Shown here piece by piece: positions 60,775-64,000 of a stretch of DNA of 64,000 nt. The notes under the pieces are model-generated. The model had not been told where the DNA came from. It was given only the letters and a program-made list of their open reading frames with translations, and searched no databases. A program made the position numbers and the translations under genes. Each line of letters opens with the position of its first letter. Position 1 is the stretch's first letter. Where the stretch lies: NCBI RefSeq assembly GCF_027627455.1, contig NZ_CP115483.1:4526001-4590000 (forward strand). Reading direction: 5' to 3'. This DNA is from Sphingobacterium sp. SYP-B4668 (GTDB lineage Bacteria; Bacteroidota; Bacteroidia; Sphingobacteriales; Sphingobacteriaceae).

Positions 60775-61011
60775 TTACTTACCAAAAGTAAGCCCTATCC
60801 ATTGCTTATTCGAGCCATCAGCCAAGCGCTTTGACAATTGAAAAAAAAACAAGTCCTCTCCGATTTCACAGTAAGCACTCCAATCCTCCACTTCTACTGT
60901 TGCATTCCAATCTATTTTAGCCGGCGGTCTATCAAAAGACCTATCGGAAAATCTGTCCACCATTGACAAAACGAGCATTATCGACAAGACAATAAAAGAA
61001 GTTTTCATCAC
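60775..61011 (-). CDS. Small secreted protein of unknown function
   Basis: This 78-residue protein starts with an N-terminal hydrophobic segment (MMKTSFIVLSIMLVLSMV) that looks like a signal peptide. The rest is polar and contains DWNATVEVEDWSAYCEI. Its start overlaps the DUF4252 stop by 4 bp, so it is translated with the preceding gene. I cannot assign a family. It may be the last gene of the ECF operon. Confidence 0.6.
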   Translation of the reverse strand: MMKTSFIVLSIMLVLSMVDRFSDRSFDRPPAKIDWNATVEVEDWSAYCEIGEDLFFFQLSKRLADGSNKQWIGLTFGK

Positions 61012-61532
61012 ATATTTGCTTTTCTCTTCTGTTGACCCTCATAATGCTGAATCATGTCCGAAAGTTCTTCAATACTCAAATCAGATTTAATATCGACAAA
61101 AACCAAATCTTCATCGTCAGCAATACCGAGCATTAGTCGTTTGATACGATTACCTTTAAATTTTCCATTTATAGATATTCGGGCCCCATCACTGTAAAGA
61201 CTAGCCATTTCTTCGAAACGATTACGTATTAAATACTTCTGAAAATCCTTCATCAAACGCTCATTCTTCGAATTCGATATTGTCATCATTTTCACCCTCT
61301 TCAACTTTTTAAGCGCAAACCGAATCAATTCTTGGTCTTCATCTCCGTCCTTAAGCGCATTTTTCACGAATGGGCGAACCAAATAAGTTGGGACATTTAA
61401 AGACACGACCGCTGCCTCCTTAGAAAGATGATGACGATTTACAAAGTCCATATTTGGACGACTCTTTACAAGACAGCTTTGCATCAAGACACTAGTCATT
61501 AAGAGCAAAAAGCAAATTTTTAAACGTTTCAT
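61008..61532 (-). CDS. DUF4252 lipoprotein
   Basis: This 174-residue protein has a lipobox (VLMQSC, Cys20) and a DUF4252-type fold with LSKEAAVVSLNVPTYLV, ALKKLKRVKMMTISNSKN and a FEEMASLYSDG segment. DUF4252 function is unknown; such proteins are common in ECF operons of Bacteroidota. It follows another DUF4252 gene by 9 bp and overlaps the next small gene by 4 bp. Confidence 0.82.
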   Translation of the reverse strand: MKRLKICFLLLMTSVLMQSCLVKSRPNMDFVNRHHLSKEAAVVSLNVPTYLVRPFVKNALKDGDEDQELIRFALKKLKRVKMMTISNSKNERLMKDFQKYLIRNRFEEMASLYSDGARISINGKFKGNRIKRLMLGIADDEDLVFVDIKSDLSIEELSDMIQHYEGQQKRKANM

Positions 61533-61541
61533 TCTCCTAAA

Positions 61542-62012
61542 TTATTGGTCAATTAACTTGTTAATATCCTCATATCGAACCTTGCCATCTAAAATCATAA
61601 ATATCACGCTATCATCAGCTACAATACTCAATAATAAGTTATTAAGATTATCGGATTGAGAACTCTCAGTTAAAAAGCGGATTTTATTGCCATCTGAATT
61701 AATAGAAACCAGCTCCTCATACTTCAGTGCGGCAAATGCTTTTGACACTTCTGACTTTAGGTGTTTATCCTCACTATCCTCCACAATTAGCATCTTAATG
61801 GAGTTAATGTTTGCCAGGAGCGGTTTAATTTGATTAAGCTCTTCATCCCCAAGTTTGAGCTTGTTCAGCATACTAAACATAGGTTTGGCTATCTTAATAG
61901 ATGTGACACCTTTTCCTTCCTTATATTGCTCAAAGATTTTGTCCAATTTAGCAATCTGCGCATTTGCTATGTTTAGATAGCAAAGACATATAAAAAATAG
62001 GGTAGTCTTCAT
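61542..62012 (-). CDS. DUF4252 secreted protein
   Basis: This 156-residue protein has a signal peptide (MKTTLFFICLCYLNIANA) and the same fold as its neighbour (GVTSIKIAKPMFSMLNKL, INSIKMLIVEDSEDK, ALKYEELVSINSDGNKI). The two DUF4252 proteins probably arose by duplication; this one has no lipobox. It follows the anti-sigma-like gene by 12 bp. Confidence 0.82.
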   Translation of the reverse strand: MKTTLFFICLCYLNIANAQIAKLDKIFEQYKEGKGVTSIKIAKPMFSMLNKLKLGDEELNQIKPLLANINSIKMLIVEDSEDKHLKSEVSKAFAALKYEELVSINSDGNKIRFLTESSQSDNLNNLLLSIVADDSVIFMILDGKVRYEDINKLIDQ

Positions 62013-62024
62013 AATTGTATGTAT

Positions 62025-62696
62025 TTATAGTTCAATAGTTAAATGTTTCAATTTGCGTACGCCGTCGATTCCCTTTCCAATGTTAGAAGAAGCCAGCGTT
62101 AACACCGAATGGGTAATTCTTAGCGCTTCATCTTCATTTGTAATACGCACACCATTCACTTCAACATAGAAGGACTCTTCATTGGGTCTCTTCCCAACAG
62201 ATTTAGATTGGTATTTCCTCTTAATTCGATGCTCCTTATTGTTGGAAACCGTACCAACAACTGTTGAAACCATACGGTTACTATTTTCTGCTGGAAGCTG
62301 TACGTCCAAGGGCCTTACATCCGAAATATTTACATCTATAGATTCCTTAGCTATACCAGTCGATTTCGGGGCGGATTCCCTATTCCCGTGCTGCACGAAC
62401 ATCCAGACACCTCCAATGACCAACAGTACCGTAGCAGCTAAACTTAAGCCGTACTTCCAATACACGCTGCTCTTTAAAGGATGCACCTGCACGACATCCT
62501 CATTCACTCGTGATTCAGTTTTTTCCAAGAAAGTATCAAAGTCCAACTCCATTTTCTCTTTTCCCGTATCCTTCAGCAAAGAAAAATAAGGTTCACTATC
62601 ACTTTCGTCCTTCAAAAAACGCTCTTCCTCCAAAGAAGATTTTCCCGCCCAATACTTAGCTCTTAATCGCTCTAATTCTTCTCTCTTCATAATCAA
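62025..62696 (-). CDS. Putative membrane anti-sigma factor
   Basis: This 223-residue protein has a short cytoplasmic N-terminus (ELERLRAKYWAGKSSLEEERFLKD, a ZAS-like helical pattern without Cys), one membrane segment (about 85-105, LSLAATVLLVIGGVWMF) and a periplasmic tail. Its start overlaps the ECF sigma gene end by 41 bp, the usual arrangement for a sigma/anti-sigma pair. It lacks a FecR domain, so the signal is different from the SusCD locus. Confidence 0.75.
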   Translation of the reverse strand: MIMKREELERLRAKYWAGKSSLEEERFLKDESDSEPYFSLLKDTGKEKMELDFDTFLEKTESRVNEDVVQVHPLKSSVYWKYGLSLAATVLLVIGGVWMFVQHGNRESAPKSTGIAKESIDVNISDVRPLDVQLPAENSNRMVSTVVGTVSNNKEHRIKRKYQSKSVGKRPNEESFYVEVNGVRITNEDEALRITHSVLTLASSNIGKGIDGVRKLKHLTIEL

Positions 62697-63171
62697 AAAT
62701 TTTACTCAACACTCCTTTTACCGTATTTCTAGCACGAGATAAATTGACACGTATTGCATTTTCCTCCATACCTGTCAATTCGCATATAGTGACAATATCG
62801 TATTCTTCAATATCTCTTAAGTACATCACTAAGCGTTGCTTTTCAGGTAACGAATCTATTAATCTTAATACAATGTCTTTCGTAAGCGCGGGGTCATGAT
62901 CTTGTTGATGACCAAGACGATACTCACTTTCGTACCTCGCCTTTACACATTCTCTAGAAATTTTATTTAGGGCCATATTTTTTGTCATCCTCATGGCAAA
63001 CGCTTCTGTATTAACTATACCCTGTAAATCATCACGTATTTCCCAAAGCTTCATCAACACCTCTTGCACCAAATCGAAAGCATCTTGTTGATTAACCATA
63101 AACCGGCAAGCAAAACGGAATAGTTTATCCTTATGGATAAAAATGTTCGCTTTAAAGGTTTCTTGATTCAT
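62656..63171 (-). CDS. ECF sigma factor of the DUF4252 operon
   Basis: This 171-residue sigma factor has region 2 (DAFDLVQEVLMKLWEIRD, AFAMRMTKNMALNKIS) and region 4 (LPEKQRLVMYLRDIEEYDIVTICELTGMEENAIRVNLSRAR). It is followed by an overlapping anti-sigma-like gene, two DUF4252 genes and a small secreted gene. All are on the minus strand with gaps below 15 bp. The start ATG at 63171 is the first in frame. Confidence 0.92.
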   Translation of the reverse strand: MNQETFKANIFIHKDKLFRFACRFMVNQQDAFDLVQEVLMKLWEIRDDLQGIVNTEAFAMRMTKNMALNKISRECVKARYESEYRLGHQQDHDPALTKDIVLRLIDSLPEKQRLVMYLRDIEEYDIVTICELTGMEENAIRVNLSRARNTVKGVLSKIFDYEERRIRAIKS

Positions 63172-63404
63172 ACTCGCTGCTTTTATTAAGAAGACAATCT
63201 AAGGTCCATAAACATTACATAGATTTCAAAAAATACTTCATTTGAAATCATTTAGATTATTTGCACATCATTGGTAGTTAGATAATAAGAGTAAATATAT
63301 GAGTCGAATCCTATCTTAATATCTACAGATTTATCTTAATGCATAACACCCAATGAGGAGATACGGACTCAGTAAACTCAAAAAAAACTAAACAAACAAA
63401 AAAT

Positions 63405-63425
63405 CCCCCCGGGTTCACGCAGGGG
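63405..63425 (-). terminator. Second terminator downstream of the rRNA operon
   Basis: On the minus strand GCCCC (plus 63421-63425) pairs with GGGG (63405-63410) and is followed by TTTTTTG. The stem is short but GC-only. It lies about 130 nt beyond the first terminator and could be a backup. Confidence 0.55.
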
Positions 63426-63553
63426 CGTACGATAAGGTGTCGAGCTACTGTCCTATCTGCCATCCGCTGCGAATACGGTCCGGTATCCCCTGGGATACGC
63501 TGGGAATTGGGAATATGGGTTGTTGTGTGTCCCCGGGAGGGGCAACAAAAAAA

Positions 63554-63577
63554 GCCCCCCCGGTTTCCCGGGGGGGC
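63554..63577 (-). terminator. Strong terminator of the rRNA operon
   Basis: A 10-bp GC stem, GCCCCCCCGG (63554-63563) with CCGGGGGGGC (63568-63577), has a 4-nt loop and on the minus strand is followed by TTTTTTT. It lies just after the 5S gene. Confidence 0.9.
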
Positions 63578-63587
63578 GTATAAAAAA

Positions 63588-63697
63588 AGGCACCGACCTA
63601 CTCTCCCACCTGTTACGGCAATACCATCGGCTCTGGCGGGCTTGACTTCTCTGTTCGGAATGGGAAGAGGTAGACACCGCCGATATAGGCACCTGAA
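63588..63697 (-). rRNA. rrf: 5S ribosomal RNA
   Basis: The minus strand reads a 5S rRNA of about 110 nt, starting TCAGGTGCCTATATCGGCGG and ending GTGGGAGAGTAGGTCGGTGCC. The conserved CCCATTCCGAACAGAGAAG loop-C region and a complementary GGTGCC/GGCACC-type terminal helix are seen. It lies in the same direction as the 23S gene with an 85-nt spacer. Ends are approximate by a few bases. Confidence 0.93.
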
Positions 63698-63782
63698 ATC
63701 CTTTTTGGTACGACACGTTATGGTCGTATCTATAGACAATCGAAAGAAAAAAACAAAGAGGAAGACAACAGTGTCCTCTGCT

Positions 63783-64000
63783 TGAGAAAGCTTCGGGCTA
63801 TTAGTATTGCTCGGCTATGGTATCTCTACCTTTACACCTACAACCTATCGACGTAGTCATCTACTACGGCCCTCTAAGGAAGTCTCATCTCGTGGCTAGT
63901 TTCGCACTTAGATGCTTTCAGCGCTTATCTATCCCCGACGTAGCTACCCTGCCGTACACCTGGCGGCATAACAGGTTCACCAGCGGTCGGTCCAACCCGG
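63783..64000 (-). rRNA. rrl: 23S ribosomal RNA, 3' end (partial)
   Basis: The minus strand reads the last part of 23S rRNA, with CCGGGTTGGACCGACCGCTG, GGTTTACCTG-like and TACGTCGGGGATAGATAAGC helices, CTGAAAGCATCTAAGTGCGA and a 3' end near CAATACTAATAGCCCGAAGC. It runs off the right edge. The operon order 23S-5S on the minus strand implies that the 16S lies beyond the window. The exact 3' end is approximate. Confidence 0.95.

Larger units (their letters stand above)
63172..63587. other. 416-bp region between the ECF sigma gene and the 5S gene
   Basis: It contains the sigma gene promoter region (no clear box), the two rRNA operon terminators (63405-63425 and 63554-63577), and about 125 nt between them (63426-63553) that are GC-rich, with a 16-nt dyad GTATCCC-CT-GGGATAC at 63482-63497. 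No protein gene is supported there. Confidence 0.5.

Noticed and set aside
63323..63785. Open frames on both strands across the 5S and terminator region
   Set aside because: They overlap the 5S rRNA and two GC-rich terminators and have no protein-like features.
1..64000. CRISPR arrays, prophages, insertion sequences and tRNA genes
   Set aside because: I looked for repeated spacers, transposase or integrase motifs and tRNA arm sequences in the gaps and saw none. This is by eye and a tRNA could be missed.

Overview
The window looks like chromosomal core DNA of a Bacteroidota species, most likely a Sphingobacterium-like member of Sphingobacteriaceae. The evidence is a SusC/SusD pair with an ECF sigma/FecR regulator, gliding-type genes (gldA, gldC, a gldF-gldG fusion), a BT_3928/DoxX-type protein, an S46 dipeptidyl-peptidase, a histone-H1-like small protein, the bacillithiol gene bshA, and promoters of the Bacteroidota type (TTG, 19-20 nt, TAnnTTTG). 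I see no prophage, insertion sequence, CRISPR array or tRNA gene. All functions are inferred from sequence motifs read by eye.

Layout. 1-1.1 kb: end of a cbpA-like DnaJ co-chaperone and its cbpM-like modulator. 1.1-6.2 kb (minus): a BlaI repressor with two M56 membrane peptidases that carry TonB-type C-terminal repeats and a lipoprotein, behind a double palindromic operator. 6.3-9.8 kb: arfB, bshA, pyrH, frr. 9.9-15.3 kb: a Tat-type sugar-isomerase-like lipoprotein, purE-purK, nuoB-nuoA and ffh. 15.6-19.8 kb: membrane zinc protease, ECF sigma factor, glyA, an unknown anchored protein and an A-type Fe-S carrier. 20.2-24.7 kb: ileS with an altered HIGH motif, a TraR/DksA-like protein and lspA. 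25-34 kb: M28 peptidase, SDR reductase, thioesterase, EVE protein, gldC, DEAD-box helicase, S46 peptidase, histone-like gene and two unknowns.

34.3-37.2 kb (minus): a HipA-like kinase and DUF3037 pair directly upstream of serine acetyltransferase and cysteine synthase. 37.4-45.9 kb (minus): a complete surface-signalling and uptake locus (ECF sigma factor, FecR anti-sigma, SusC with STN domain, SusD, arylsulfotransferase-like lipoprotein). This is the most interesting system in the window: it reads as an inducible locus for capturing and processing a sulfated, perhaps aromatic, compound. 46.2-54.2 kb: a secreted unknown, a BT_3928-like protein, aroK, a glycerophosphodiesterase, gldA, a beta-barrel protein and the gldFG fusion. 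54.3-60 kb: CoA-transferase, AraC regulator with DUF1080 hydrolase, rpsT, an RNA methyltransferase and sucD. 60.1-63.2 kb: DinB protein, then an ECF sigma operon with a putative anti-sigma factor, two DUF4252 proteins and a small secreted protein. The right edge holds the 5S gene and the 3' end of the 23S gene of an rRNA operon on the minus strand, followed by two strong terminators.

Many convergent gene pairs are separated by long, often perfect inverted repeats that probably act as bidirectional terminators. Several -7 elements lie so close to the ATG that leaderless or near-leaderless transcripts are plausible.
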